A DNA stretch of 64,000 nt from an uncultured Anaeroplasmataceae bacterium. GTDB taxonomy: Bacteria > Bacillota_I > Bacilli_A > Acholeplasmatales > Anaeroplasmataceae. Within the stretch, counting starts at the first letter, position 1. Each line of letters begins with the position of its first letter. Location: positions 1-64,000 of the forward strand of contig CANQBD010000002.1 of NCBI GenBank assembly GCA_947589245.1. The letters run 5' to 3'. The notes under the pieces are model-generated. The model saw nothing but the letters and a program-made list of their open reading frames with translations. It made no database searches and was not told the DNA's origin. This document shows, piece by piece, positions 38,401-47,613 of the stretch. A program made the position numbers and the translations under genes.

Positions 38401-39957
38401 ATAAGGAAGATTAAAACGTTTAACATCACGATAAATCATTCCAACATCAAAACGAGCATTATGAGCAACCAAAATACTATCCTTGCAGAAATCCATAAAC
38501 TTAGGTAAAACTTCTTCAATAGGTAAAGCATCAGCAACTATTTCATCAGTAATTGTAGTTAATTCACTAATCATTGAAGGAATCGGCATCTTAGGATTAA
38601 CAAATGTTTCAAAAGTATCAACAATTCCACCCTGATATACTTTACAAGCAGCAATTTCAATTATCTCATCATAGTTTTGTGATAAACCTGTTGTTTCAAT
38701 ATCAAATACTACAAAAGTGGCATCCTTTAAAGGAATATCTCGCTTATCAAAAGTTATAAAATAATCTTCATCATTAACATAGTTTAATTCAACACCATAA
38801 ATCGGCTTAAAATCAGGATACTTTTCAAGCGCATGAGCAATGTCAGGCACACTATAGACACCACTATGATCTGTAAAAGCCATTGCTTTCCACCCTAGCT
38901 TAATAGCCAAATCAATATAGTCTTGGGCATCTGTTAAACCATCTAAATTACTCATCTTGGTATGAGTGTGCAGTTCAACACGCTTAACTGGCGCCTCATC
39001 AACAACATCTTCAGCAGTATGTTTACCTAAATATTCAATACTTGAAGCCGTAATAACAACTTGCTTAGAATAGGTGTCATATTCTGCTTTACCGATAATT
39101 CTTAAATTAGAACCAACAACCATATCACGTTCATATAATTCTTTTTCAGTATCTGTTCTTATCCATTTCTTAACAACTATTGAATCAGTATCATCAGTAA
39201 CTTTAATGGTAGCTAAAGACGATTTAGTCTTAGAAAAGTTTTTAATCTCAATTCCAAAAATATAGGCATTCAATAAAAAGATAGGTATCCCATTGGTATT
39301 TTCATAATTATAAATTTCACTTTGGGTACTAGGAATATCTTTAATATAGCTTAAAGTAGTTGGCATAAAAGTACCACGATTATATTTCTTTTCATTTTTT
39401 ATTTGCTCATTAATTTTTTGAGCCGCCATAGCTTCATTACGTTGCTTTTCTAAAGTCTCTTGCATTTCCTTATCAATAGCTTCTATTTCTGCTTGAACAC
39501 TTTTACCACTGTCTTTAGAAATCTTAACTTCAATGTTTAGACCATAATCATTAAGTCGCTCAGCCACCTTTTCACATAAGCCATCTATTCCTAAAGCATC
39601 ATAAGCAACAAAAAATTCAACTACTGAACCATTGATTTGACAAGAACTTAAATCTAATATCTTATAACGAGCTGATTCAGAAACCAAAATCTCTAATATT
39701 TTTGCTAAATATTCCTTAAGTTTTTCAACAGCAATATTAGAATCAAGGTAACTTATAAAAAGCTTAACACTTAAATTAAGTGATTTAAAAACATTAGTTA
39801 ATTCCGTATTAAGCTTTTCATAATCAATTAAAGCTAAAGGTGAGCCAATAGTTAAAAATAAATCCGCAGTTTTACGATTTTTATGTAATTGTAACTTAGT
39901 AATCTTTAGTTCTGAAGTAACAAAATCTAAAGAATTAAGAGTCTCTTCTAACTTCAT
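35494..39957 (-). CDS. polC: DNA polymerase III PolC-type alpha subunit
   Basis: PHP domain HTHTKMSNLDG, exonuclease VVFDIETTGLS, VGSRGSVGSS, PDIDLNFSGEYQ. Confidence 0.98.
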   Translation of the reverse strand: MKLEETLNSLDFVTSELKITKLQLHKNRKTADLFLTIGSPLALIDYEKLNTELTNVFKSLNLSVKLFISYLDSNIAVEKLKEYLAKILEILVSESARYKILDLSSCQINGSVVEFFVAYDALGIDGLCEKVAERLNDYGLNIEVKISKDSGKSVQAEIEAIDKEMQETLEKQRNEAMAAQKINEQIKNEKKYNRGTFMPTTLSYIKDIPSTQSEIYNYENTNGIPIFLLNAYIFGIEIKNFSKTKSSLATIKVTDDTDSIVVKKWIRTDTEKELYERDMVVGSNLRIIGKAEYDTYSKQVVITASSIEYLGKHTAEDVVDEAPVKRVELHTHTKMSNLDGLTDAQDYIDLAIKLGWKAMAFTDHSGVYSVPDIAHALEKYPDFKPIYGVELNYVNDEDYFITFDKRDIPLKDATFVVFDIETTGLSQNYDEIIEIAACKVYQGGIVDTFETFVNPKMPIPSMISELTTITDEIVADALPIEEVLPKFMDFCKDSILVAHNARFDVGMIYRDVKRFNLPYEVLPTIDTLNLFRVGYHDEVKTFNLKSLSKYFKVKQEQHHRAIDDTRVTALCFLRMLADLYKKNIYNYQDINSLIDPNIHYRHVIPSHINILAKNQVGFKNMYKILSDALTKHFYGSARALKSVIDKFREGILVGSSCVNGNVFELALNRSEEELLEEMKYYDYIEVQPPTAYRQLFKDMPDGEARVLDVINKIIRCAKLLNKIVVATSDCHYLRPNLKKYRDILIASPQVGGGTHPLERYEETPDMHLRTTEEMLSEFSFLDKDLALEIVVTNTNLIADMVEKFPAFKKEMFVPRDDEFKDTFLKVPSITEEVKRIVNENKRRLYGDNPHPIVEKRITRELDSIISNGYSSVYYMSHLMVVKSLEEGYLVGSRGSVGSSLVATMMNITEINPLAAHYRCKKCHFHTFKMTDEQIKEYGLSDLEIPFQEILRSVDSGYDLPDAKCPVCGEALTKDGHDIPFETFLGFNGDKVPDIDLNFSGEYQATAHEYVRTLMGPENAFRSGTVATIADRNAYGYVKGYCERKNINLRSCEMERLATNLVGVKRSTGQHPGGIIVVPHHVDIYDVTPVQYPADNTENSWRTTHYDYHSFENNLLKLDILGHDDPTLIKYFMDYVHEHQADFPFSSPQDIPIDDKNIYRLFSETNIIGVNPEAIDSKVASYAVPEFGTNFVRQMLVETLPKTFAQLVKISGLSHGTNVWNTNAQDLVAGTTEFGKIPFKNIIGCRDDIMVDLLRMGLEPLMAFQIMEFVRKGKVSKDPEKWAKYKQAMQEKNVPEWYIWSCERIEYMFPKAHATAYVLMALRIAWFKVYSPALFYSAWFSKRAKGHSVQAYLGGKLAIKAAMDEIMNKSDRTATDDDKYTALQVAMEMTARGIKFLPVDIVKSKATIYEVENGNLRLPFSAVDSLGESIALDIVTKREEKPFTSKKDVLRRTRLSQTLFDLFDVMHAFGDLPDEDPEEVIGLFAYAQ

Positions 39958-39979
39958 TATTCACCTCAATAAACTACAC

Positions 39980-40780
39980 CTATTTAATAACTACCTTAAC
40001 AATATGCCTAAATGTGATTGCTGCATAAATTAATGGTAGAACAAATGAGGCATATAATAGCCAACCAATATTAAATAGACAGGCAAAAAAAGCACCAACT
40101 AAAAAGACTACCCCATCATAGAAGCACAATTTTATTCTAACCTTTCTATCAATTGTTTGGTTAATCAAACCAGCAAAAATATAAATAGCTATGACAATTA
40201 CTAAATAGTAAAGTATAATAGTTATCAATCCATCTAAAAAAGTATTACTTTGAAAAAAGACATTTGAAGAACTTAAAACATCCTCAATGAACAATTTAAA
40301 ATTATAAATATCATAAGGATTATTATTAATAATACCAGCAAAAGAAAATTCGGAAACCTTAATATTCTTATACTCAAGCTCTGATATCTTATAATTACCA
40401 TAATAAACATGAGCCTTCTCTTCAGCTAAAATAATATTAACACCCAAAGTAGTAAAATTAACCTCTTCTTCTGGTAAGATTGCTAAACTAAACCCTGAGC
40501 TTGTTATTATCTTATTACTACCACTAAGCTTATTATTACTAGCATCATAAACAACATCAGAAGCATCCGAAGTAATGACACAGGAAGTAATAGTTAAATA
40601 AGTTTCATTGTCAAAAGGCTCATCAGTATAGCATCTTGCAGCTAAAACAGCTGTATATAAACTTAAAAAGATTAAGACTGTCAAAAATATAACACCAGCT
40701 CGATCCTTATGGTATCTACCTATTAATCGAGGATGACATAGACAGGCACAAATTCTTTGCATCATATTTTTAAACCTCAC
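39980..40780 (-). CDS. Integral membrane protein (DUF1189-like)
   Basis: TM pattern and extracytoplasmic region; weak family call. Confidence 0.55.
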   Translation of the reverse strand: MRFKNMMQRICACLCHPRLIGRYHKDRAGVIFLTVLIFLSLYTAVLAARCYTDEPFDNETYLTITSCVITSDASDVVYDASNNKLSGSNKIITSSGFSLAILPEEEVNFTTLGVNIILAEEKAHVYYGNYKISELEYKNIKVSEFSFAGIINNNPYDIYNFKLFIEDVLSSSNVFFQSNTFLDGLITIILYYLVIVIAIYIFAGLINQTIDRKVRIKLCFYDGVVFLVGAFFACLFNIGWLLYASFVLPLIYAAITFRHIVKVVIK

Positions 40781-40850
40781 AGTATTCTTATTATATCAAA
40801 AAAGATTAATTATTACCACTTAAGAATGAAATTTGTTATAATATTTTTAG

Positions 40851-41798
40851 GTGAAATTTATGGATAATTTAAAACGATATAATCCTCTTTTTCTAAAATA
40901 CAAGCAAAAATATCAACAAAAGGTAGCAAAAATTGCCTTAAATGCCAATTTTACTTGTCCAAATAAAGATGGTAAAAAAGGTTTTGGTGGCTGTATCTAT
41001 TGTTCTAAGCTTGGCAGTGGTGATACAGCTGGAAATAAAGATTTACCATTGAAACTACAATTTCAAGAAATAAAACAAAAGATTGAAAAAAAATGGCCTA
41101 ATTCACTTTTTATTCCCTATCTACAAGCCAATTCTAATACCTATGCGGATTTAGATTATTTAAAAAAAATTTATGAGGAAATTATTAATCTTGATTCTAA
41201 AATAGTTGAATTATCTATCGCAACAAGACCCGATTGTTTTAAAGAGGAAATATATGACTATTTAGAAAAACTAAACCAAAAAATACCAATAACCATTGAA
41301 CTTGGTCTCCAAACAGCTAATGAAAATACCGCCCTTTACATAAATCGCTGTTTAACTAACCAAGAATTCATAGATTGTGTTGAACAACTGAGAAAAAGAA
41401 AAATCGAAGTTGTTGTCCATATTATAAATGGCTTACCAAATGAAACAGAAAAGGATATGCTAAATACTATTGATTTTATAAATCAATTAGATATTCAAGG
41501 AATAAAATTCCATACTCTTCTGATCTTAAAAGATACAAAGTTAGCGGAAATCTATACTAAAAAACCCTTCCCTACAATGTCTTTAGAGGAATATGCCACA
41601 ATTATTACCAAACAAATAGCCAGATTAAAACCATCTATTGTTGTTCATAGACTTTCAGCCGACGCCAAAAAAGATGACCTTATCACTCCAAAATGGCCAT
41701 TAAAAAAGCTTGTCGTAAGTAATACTATCGACAAGCTATTAAAGGAAAAAAATATTTATCAAGGTATGGATTTTAAAGAATCCAACCATCATCACTAA
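40851..41798 (+). CDS. TIGR01212-type radical SAM protein (YtqA-like)
   Basis: FTCPNKDGKKGFGGCIYCSKLGSGD, IATRPDCF, IELGLQTANENTA. Confidence 0.92.
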   Translation: MKFMDNLKRYNPLFLKYKQKYQQKVAKIALNANFTCPNKDGKKGFGGCIYCSKLGSGDTAGNKDLPLKLQFQEIKQKIEKKWPNSLFIPYLQANSNTYADLDYLKKIYEEIINLDSKIVELSIATRPDCFKEEIYDYLEKLNQKIPITIELGLQTANENTALYINRCLTNQEFIDCVEQLRKRKIEVVVHIINGLPNETEKDMLNTIDFINQLDIQGIKFHTLLILKDTKLAEIYTKKPFPTMSLEEYATIITKQIARLKPSIVVHRLSADAKKDDLITPKWPLKKLVVSNTIDKLLKEKNIYQGMDFKESNHHH

Positions 41799-43782
41799 TT
41801 AAATATTTTCCCATAAATACTTCTTTATATAAATCTTCTACTAAAAATGGAATAATTGGATATAAAAGCTTTAAGAAAACTAAAGCCTGTTTTTTAGTTG
41901 GTCTTTCCTTCCATAAAATAGTCTTATAAAAATTAAGTAATAAAGCAACATATCCTTCAATATTTTTTTCTCCTATTAATTTATTACTTTCCTTAATAAG
42001 TTCTTTAATTTTAGCATCTAAATCATTAGTACTAACAAATTCTTTATAAAAATAATCTTCAATAACCTTTATTAAATTCGCAAAGCTGGCTAGTTCATCT
42101 TCTGAAAAAACAAAATCTTGATTAAGTGACTTACTTAAAAAATATCCTCTAACCGCATCACCACCATAAACTTTTAATTGATGCGATAAATCAAAAAGAT
42201 TATTATTAGCTCTTATCATCAACGCATATTTTTCATCAAAAGTATCATTAACTAAAATAATATTTTGGAATAAAGGAGGTAAATTAGCTCCTTTTTCTTT
42301 TTCAATAATGACCTTAATACAAAGCGGAAAAAAGACTAATTCAAAAAGTTCATTAGGAGAAATCGTTAAAGTTTCAATTCCTTTCCACTGAACATAAGCC
42401 TTTAAAGCTTCTTGAGAAAAGATTGATGTGCTAGCTCCTATATCATCATAAAGCAAAGCTAAAAATGGTAAAAGACCTGTCGAAAATAAATGATTAATAC
42501 TACCAGCCATTAAAGAACCAGGAACATCTATATCTTCCGATAATATCGGTCTGAATTTTGCTGAAAAGGTCAATGGTAAATAATTTTTTAAAGAGTAAAT
42601 ATTGTTATCATTATCTTTTAAAAAAGGGATTAAAGCTCCATAAGTATCTAAAGAGGATAATAAAATCTTATCTTTACTATAATAAGTATTCACTGTTGCC
42701 ATTTCAGCTTTTAAAAAATTATCAATTAAAAGTTTTTTACCCTCTTCTAAAGCTAAACCATTTAAAAAATCACTTTCAATGAACACACCATTTTGAACAA
42801 CATCAACAAATGGTAATCCTTCTTCGATAGCCATTTGGCGATCATTAGAATTCAAATAGGGATTAGCCACATAAATATCTATATCAAATTTAACACTGAC
42901 AAAAATGGGAATTTTTTTCCCAGTCAAAGGATTAACTGCATAAGTACCTGTAAATACTCCAAAATCATTTGTATTATCATCAGCTAAATATTTTTCAATG
43001 GCACTGTATTCTTCATATAATGTATATTGGGAAAAATCTATATAATCCGGATGAATTAAAATAAAAGAAATCCCACCTATAAATTGAGGCTCCTTTAAAG
43101 TTATATTAAGCTTACTACCATTAGTTACTAAAAAAGGAATAGTTAAACTTTGACTAGGTTCAAGAATTTTAAATAACTCATTTTTAAGATCAAAAGATAA
43201 TGGCAATGTCTCTATTGATTTAATAATATTTTCTTTAATTTCACTTATATCTAAATAAAATGCTAAAACTCGATTAGGAGTTAAATTAGAATTTTTATAA
43301 TAGCTATCAAAAATTTTTTGTTTGGTTTTATCTTGATATACTTCAATATAATTATATTTGATATAACCTCTTTCGTATAATTCAATAAACGCCAACTGCA
43401 AATCGGCAAGATAATCATTATGCTTTAAATCAATTTCCTTTAAATCATCAATTCCCACACCCAAATTTAACATTTGTTCTTCAAAAATTGCTGAAATCTC
43501 ATCATCTATTGTATTGTTATGGCGCTTATTTTCTAAAAAAGATGAAAGACATAATGAATCAAAACCCGTTGGAAATAAAACGTTGTAACCAGCCATTCTT
43601 TGATATCGAGCTAAAAAGTCGCCTGTTAAAACTTGTCTTACATTCCCATTTTGAAAACCATACATATTAGTTTTAGGAAAGCTTGAAAATAAATAAGATT
43701 TAGGTTTAATTCGATCATTTTCAACTCTAAAAGTCTTACTCTTTTGCCACTTTAAAATCCAATATTCATAACTATTTTTCAC
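41773..43782 (-). CDS. Divergent leucyl-tRNA synthetase-like paralog lacking HIGH and KMSKS motifs
   Basis: RYQRMAGYNVLFPTGFDSLCL vs Leu[44 protein letters not shown] vs [35 protein letters not shown] vs [13 protein letters not shown]. Confidence 0.9.
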   Translation of the reverse strand: MKNSYEYWILKWQKSKTFRVENDRIKPKSYLFSSFPKTNMYGFQNGNVRQVLTGDFLARYQRMAGYNVLFPTGFDSLCLSSFLENKRHNNTIDDEISAIFEEQMLNLGVGIDDLKEIDLKHNDYLADLQLAFIELYERGYIKYNYIEVYQDKTKQKIFDSYYKNSNLTPNRVLAFYLDISEIKENIIKSIETLPLSFDLKNELFKILEPSQSLTIPFLVTNGSKLNITLKEPQFIGGISFILIHPDYIDFSQYTLYEEYSAIEKYLADDNTNDFGVFTGTYAVNPLTGKKIPIFVSVKFDIDIYVANPYLNSNDRQMAIEEGLPFVDVVQNGVFIESDFLNGLALEEGKKLLIDNFLKAEMATVNTYYSKDKILLSSLDTYGALIPFLKDNDNNIYSLKNYLPLTFSAKFRPILSEDIDVPGSLMAGSINHLFSTGLLPFLALLYDDIGASTSIFSQEALKAYVQWKGIETLTISPNELFELVFFPLCIKVIIEKEKGANLPPLFQNIILVNDTFDEKYALMIRANNNLFDLSHQLKVYGGDAVRGYFLSKSLNQDFVFSEDELASFANLIKVIEDYFYKEFVSTNDLDAKIKELIKESNKLIGEKNIEGYVALLLNFYKTILWKERPTKKQALVFLKLLYPIIPFLVEDLYKEVFMGKYLISDDGWIL

Positions 43783-43803
43783 TATGTCTCACCTCCTTAA
43801 AAT

Positions 43804-43833
43804 AAAAAATAAATCAGCTATCTAGCTGATTTA
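43804..43833 (-). terminator. Intrinsic terminator after acpP
   Basis: Minus strand AAATCAGCT-AGAT-AGCTGATTTATTTTTTATT. Confidence 0.8.
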
Positions 43834-44067
43834 TTACTTAGTCAGTTCTTCAATATAAGCAACTAAATCCCCGACAGTTACAATAGCTTCAGCTTTGCTG
43901 TCATCAATTTGAATTCCAAATTCATCTTCAATATCCATGACAATTTCTACCGCATCTAAACTATCAGCACCTAAATCATCTTTTAATGAAGCCTCAAGAG
44001 AAACCTTATCTGCTTGAACTTTTAATTCCTTAACAATAATTTCTTTTACCTTATCAAAAACAGCCAT
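43834..44067 (-). CDS. acpP: Acyl carrier protein
   Basis: [25 protein letters not shown] phosphopantetheine site. Confidence 0.97.
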   Translation of the reverse strand: MAVFDKVKEIIVKELKVQADKVSLEASLKDDLGADSLDAVEIVMDIEDEFGIQIDDSKAEAIVTVGDLVAYIEELTK

Positions 44068-44121
44068 ATTATAATTCCTCCTACGTTGTAATTATTATAA
44101 CACCACCATATCCAAAAGTAA

Positions 44122-44154
44122 ATAAAAAATTCCACTATCAAAGTGATAGTGGAA
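44122..44154 (-). terminator. Intrinsic terminator after the ABC ATPase gene
   Basis: Minus strand TTCCACTATCA-CTT-TGATAGTGGAATTTTTTATT. Confidence 0.85.
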
Positions 44155-44162
44155 GTAATTAA

Positions 44163-45275
44163 TTAGAATATAGCTACTTCCGTTTCTAAATCAAAAGCAT
44201 GACAATGATTCATATCAAATACAAGTTTAATTTGTGAACCCTTTGATAAATCATCTCTAGCTGGAACAGAAGCAATAATACCATCTTCGCCAATAGAAGC
44301 ATAAATATTAGTTTCAGCACCTAATAATTCAGCAACATCTACTACAACATCTACTACTGAATCAGGATATGTTTCAAATTCTACTTTAGAAGATTCATCA
44401 TGGATATCTTCAGGACGAATACCTAAAATAAATTCCTTACCAACATATCCATTATCAACTAAAGCTTTTAATTTACCTTCAGGAATATGAACCTTATGCT
44501 TACCATCTTTTGAAGTAAAAATACCTGCTTTATCAACTGAACCATGAATGAAATTCATAGGTGGAGTACCAATAAAACCACCAACGAACACATTGGATGG
44601 ATGTTCATAAATTTCCTTTGGAGTACCTACTTGTTGAATACGACCATCACGCATAACAACGATTCTTGAAGCCATTGTCATAGCTTCAATTTGGTCATGT
44701 GTTACATAAATGGTTGTAGAGCCTAATCTTTTATGAAGCTTAGTTAACTCACCACGCATTGTAACACGTAGCTTAGCATCTAGGTTAGACAAAGGTTCGT
44801 CCATTAAGAATACTTTAGCGTTACGAACAATAGCACGACCTAAAGCAACACGTTGATTTTGACCACCTGATAATTGACGTGGATAACGATCTAATAAATT
44901 TTCTAGACCTAAAATTTTAGCCGCTTCAGCTACTCTCTTTTCAATTTCTTCTCTTGGAACACGACGTAATTGTAAACCAAAGGCCATATTATTATAAATT
45001 GTCATATGTGGATACAAAGCGTATGATTGGAATACCATCGCAATACCACGATCCTTAGGATTAACATTGTTCATAAATTGACCATCGATATAAAATTCAC
45101 CACTAGTGATATCTTCTAGACCAGCAATCATACGAAGTGTAGTAGATTTACCACAGCCTGATGGACCTACAAAAACGATAAATTCCTTATCTTCGATGTC
45201 TAAGTTAAAATCAAATACAGCTTGGACACCATTAGGATAAATCTTATTAATATCTTTTAATTTTAAAGTTGCCAT
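44163..45275 (-). CDS. Carbohydrate ABC transporter ATP-binding protein (UgpC/MsmX type)
   Basis: [42 protein letters not shown]-type C-terminus. Confidence 0.95.
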   Translation of the reverse strand: MATLKLKDINKIYPNGVQAVFDFNLDIEDKEFIVFVGPSGCGKSTTLRMIAGLEDITSGEFYIDGQFMNNVNPKDRGIAMVFQSYALYPHMTIYNNMAFGLQLRRVPREEIEKRVAEAAKILGLENLLDRYPRQLSGGQNQRVALGRAIVRNAKVFLMDEPLSNLDAKLRVTMRGELTKLHKRLGSTTIYVTHDQIEAMTMASRIVVMRDGRIQQVGTPKEIYEHPSNVFVGGFIGTPPMNFIHGSVDKAGIFTSKDGKHKVHIPEGKLKALVDNGYVGKEFILGIRPEDIHDESSKVEFETYPDSVVDVVVDVAELLGAETNIYASIGEDGIIASVPARDDLSKGSQIKLVFDMNHCHAFDLETEVAIF

Positions 45276-45339
45276 AAAAAACCTCCATAACTTTGTTATA
45301 CTTATTATATCAAAAAAGCGTTTTCTTTAAATGTACAAA

Positions 45340-45372
45340 TTGCACAAAAAAAGCCTGAGTAATCAAGCTTTT
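45340..45372 (-). terminator. Terminator overlapping the end of the PucR-type HTH gene
   Basis: Minus strand AGCTTGA-TTAC-TCAGGCTTTTTTTG. Confidence 0.6.
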
Positions 45373-45914
45373 AATAATCTAAATAAAATATATAAATCAG
45401 TAAACTTTTTTAAATCAAAATTCTTAAGTTCTATAAGTCTATCAATTTTGTATAATAATGTGTTTCTATGCATATACAAATCAGTTGAAGCCTTAGAAAC
45501 ATTTAAATCATTTTTAGCCAAAGCTAAAATTATTTTTTCATCAACACCAGAACCATTTAAAATAAAATTTAAAAAATTAACTGCATCTTTAACCTCTTTA
45601 GCATTTAGTAACAACGATTTTAAATCATAACAGCCACCCTCAGCATTATTAAACAAATGAAAAATTAATTTTATTTCTTCACTAGGATTAAAGCAAGGAT
45701 AAGTTACATATACAGAAATATTTGTATTTAAATCTATCTCTAAAGATTTAATGGTTTCAAATATATCCTTTGAATCATGAACCAAACCTTTAATTAGCAG
45801 TAAGCCATTATATTCCTCAGATGTAATATGATTACCCAATAATTGTTTTAAAATAACTAAAATATCTTCATAATTAGCTTTTAAAGTTTTTATTAAAATA
45901 AATTGCTTCATCAT
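45363..45914 (-). CDS. PucR/CdaR-type helix-turn-helix protein
   Basis: C-terminal NDLNVSKASTDLYMHRNTLLYKIDRLIELKNFDLKKFTDLYILFRLLK. Confidence 0.8.
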   Translation of the reverse strand: MMKQFILIKTLKANYEDILVILKQLLGNHITSEEYNGLLLIKGLVHDSKDIFETIKSLEIDLNTNISVYVTYPCFNPSEEIKLIFHLFNNAEGGCYDLKSLLLNAKEVKDAVNFLNFILNGSGVDEKIILALAKNDLNVSKASTDLYMHRNTLLYKIDRLIELKNFDLKKFTDLYILFRLLKA

Positions 45915-46594
45915 TAAAATACCTTATATTCATCATCAGATGAATTATCTTTTGGCTCTTCTTCTGAAGCTGCTGATTTTACCTCATGAAATTCAGCATC
46001 AACATAATCATAATCACTATTTTTGTCATTAGGATCATTACTCTCATCAATAGTACCACCCCGAACATAAACTAAGCGAGTACCACCAATCATATCCGCA
46101 AATGAACGACCTCTTGTGGCACAATAATACCAGTTTAATAAAGTAAGAATTAATGTATTACCTAAAACTTGGTATAAAAGGAAACTACCAACTAATTCTC
46201 TTAAGGCTAGTTTACCGAAGCTTACCCGTTCATTACCACGCAGATTTATAACCTTCACGCCCATTATTAGACGACCGACAGTTTGCGTAGGCCAATAATA
46301 AGGTAAAACTACTAAATATAAAAATGTAACAAGCAAAGTTATTGACAATAAAATTCCCATGTAAATCAAACCAGCTTTTACCATTTCTTCATATAATAAC
46401 AAATCAACATTGTCAGCAACAACTTGATTGAAAATTATTTCTAAATCTTCTTGGAAAATAGCCACATTTTGGGAATAAGCCGGAATGACCCTAGCAATTA
46501 AACTAGCAATTGTTGTGATAATAAAAAAATCTATTAAATAAGTAAAAAATCTTTGAACGCATGTAGCATTAAAATACTTCAAAATCAACACCAC
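45914..46594 (-). CDS. RDD family membrane protein
   Basis: CVQRFFTYLIDFFII...; PTQTVGRLIMGVKVIN; RGRSFADMIGGTRLV. Confidence 0.85.
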   Translation of the reverse strand: MVLILKYFNATCVQRFFTYLIDFFIITTIASLIARVIPAYSQNVAIFQEDLEIIFNQVVADNVDLLLYEEMVKAGLIYMGILLSITLLVTFLYLVVLPYYWPTQTVGRLIMGVKVINLRGNERVSFGKLALRELVGSFLLYQVLGNTLILTLLNWYYCATRGRSFADMIGGTRLVYVRGGTIDESNDPNDKNSDYDYVDAEFHEVKSAASEEEPKDNSSDDEYKVF

Positions 46595-46623
46595 CTTTGT
46601 TTTTTATTTTACCATATTTGTTG

Positions 46624-47613
46624 TTATTTATCTATATTATTTTTCAAAAGAAAATGATTATTAGGATATATTTTAATTTCTTTTAATAAGCAATTATTTA
46701 AGGACTTTTCAAAAGTTTTTAAAAAATCCGGAAAAAGATACATAGCTAACGCTCCAGGTGTCGTATTAATCTCATTAACATATATTTCATTGTCAATCAT
46801 AAAAAAATCAATTCGAATAATACCACTAGCATCGATTAATTTATAAACCTTTCTAGCTATTTCACAAAAATTAATGTATGAACTTTCCAAAACCAAACTT
46901 TGATGCATAACCTTAAATGAGTCACTATATTTATTGTCAAATGAAAAAATCTCAGCCTTTTTATTAATTTTTTCTAAATTAGAATAGTCCTCTTCACTTA
47001 ATGCCAAATTATATTCTTCTAAATTAGCGTAGTATGGTTGAATGATTAATTCTTTAGAAAATTTAAACACTTTTGTTAATTTACTTTCTAATTCCTCTTT
47101 AGTAATTACAACTTCTATTCCTAAAGAAGATCCGCCATAAACAGGCTTTAAAATACAAGGAAAAAGGTCAATACTTTTCCCATGAAGATAATCATCATAA
47201 GTATAAAGCTTAGTATCTAGCATTTTTATACCATTATTTGCTAAAAAACAAAAACTACGGTATTTATCTAAACTAATACTCGCGGCTAAATTTGCACAAC
47301 CTAAATATCTTAGATGATTAATTCTGGCAAAGTCATAAGCTAAACCATCTTCGCCATTTTCACCATGCATAGCACCTACTATAACATCAACTACTAATTT
47401 TCTCAAATTAAGCTTCTTTAATTTTTTCAAATTATTCATTCTATAATCTCGCATCAACATTTTATCAGCATTATAAAATTGACCATCTAAAGAAACATAT
47501 ATTAAATGAATTTCATATTTTTCCTCTAATTTTTTCTTTAGCTGATAAGCTGTAATAATTGATATTTCATGCTCATAAGAAGCACCACCAAAAATAATAC
47601 CTAAACTAATCAT
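46624..47613 (-). CDS. ddl: D-alanine--D-alanine ligase
   Basis: IFGGASYEHEISI, GAMHGENGEDG, KPVYGGSSLGI, VNEINTTPG. Confidence 0.95.
   Translation of the reverse strand: MISLGIIFGGASYEHEISIITAYQLKKKLEEKYEIHLIYVSLDGQFYNADKMLMRDYRMNNLKKLKKLNLRKLVVDVIVGAMHGENGEDGLAYDFARINHLRYLGCANLAASISLDKYRSFCFLANNGIKMLDTKLYTYDDYLHGKSIDLFPCILKPVYGGSSLGIEVVITKEELESKLTKVFKFSKELIIQPYYANLEEYNLALSEEDYSNLEKINKKAEIFSFDNKYSDSFKVMHQSLVLESSYINFCEIARKVYKLIDASGIIRIDFFMIDNEIYVNEINTTPGALAMYLFPDFLKTFEKSLNNCLLKEIKIYPNNHFLLKNNIDK

Noticed and set aside
42558-43670. + strand ORFs inside the LeuRS-like gene
   Set aside because: Antisense shadows; the minus frame shows clear LeuRS homology.
41773-43782. LeuRS-like gene as a simple pseudogene
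   Set aside because: 669 codons without stop or frameshift and selective retention of structural motifs make recent decay unlikely, though dN/dS is needed.
45331-45630. + strand 99-aa ORF
   Set aside because: Antisense to the PucR-type HTH gene, which has a recognisable C-terminal domain.
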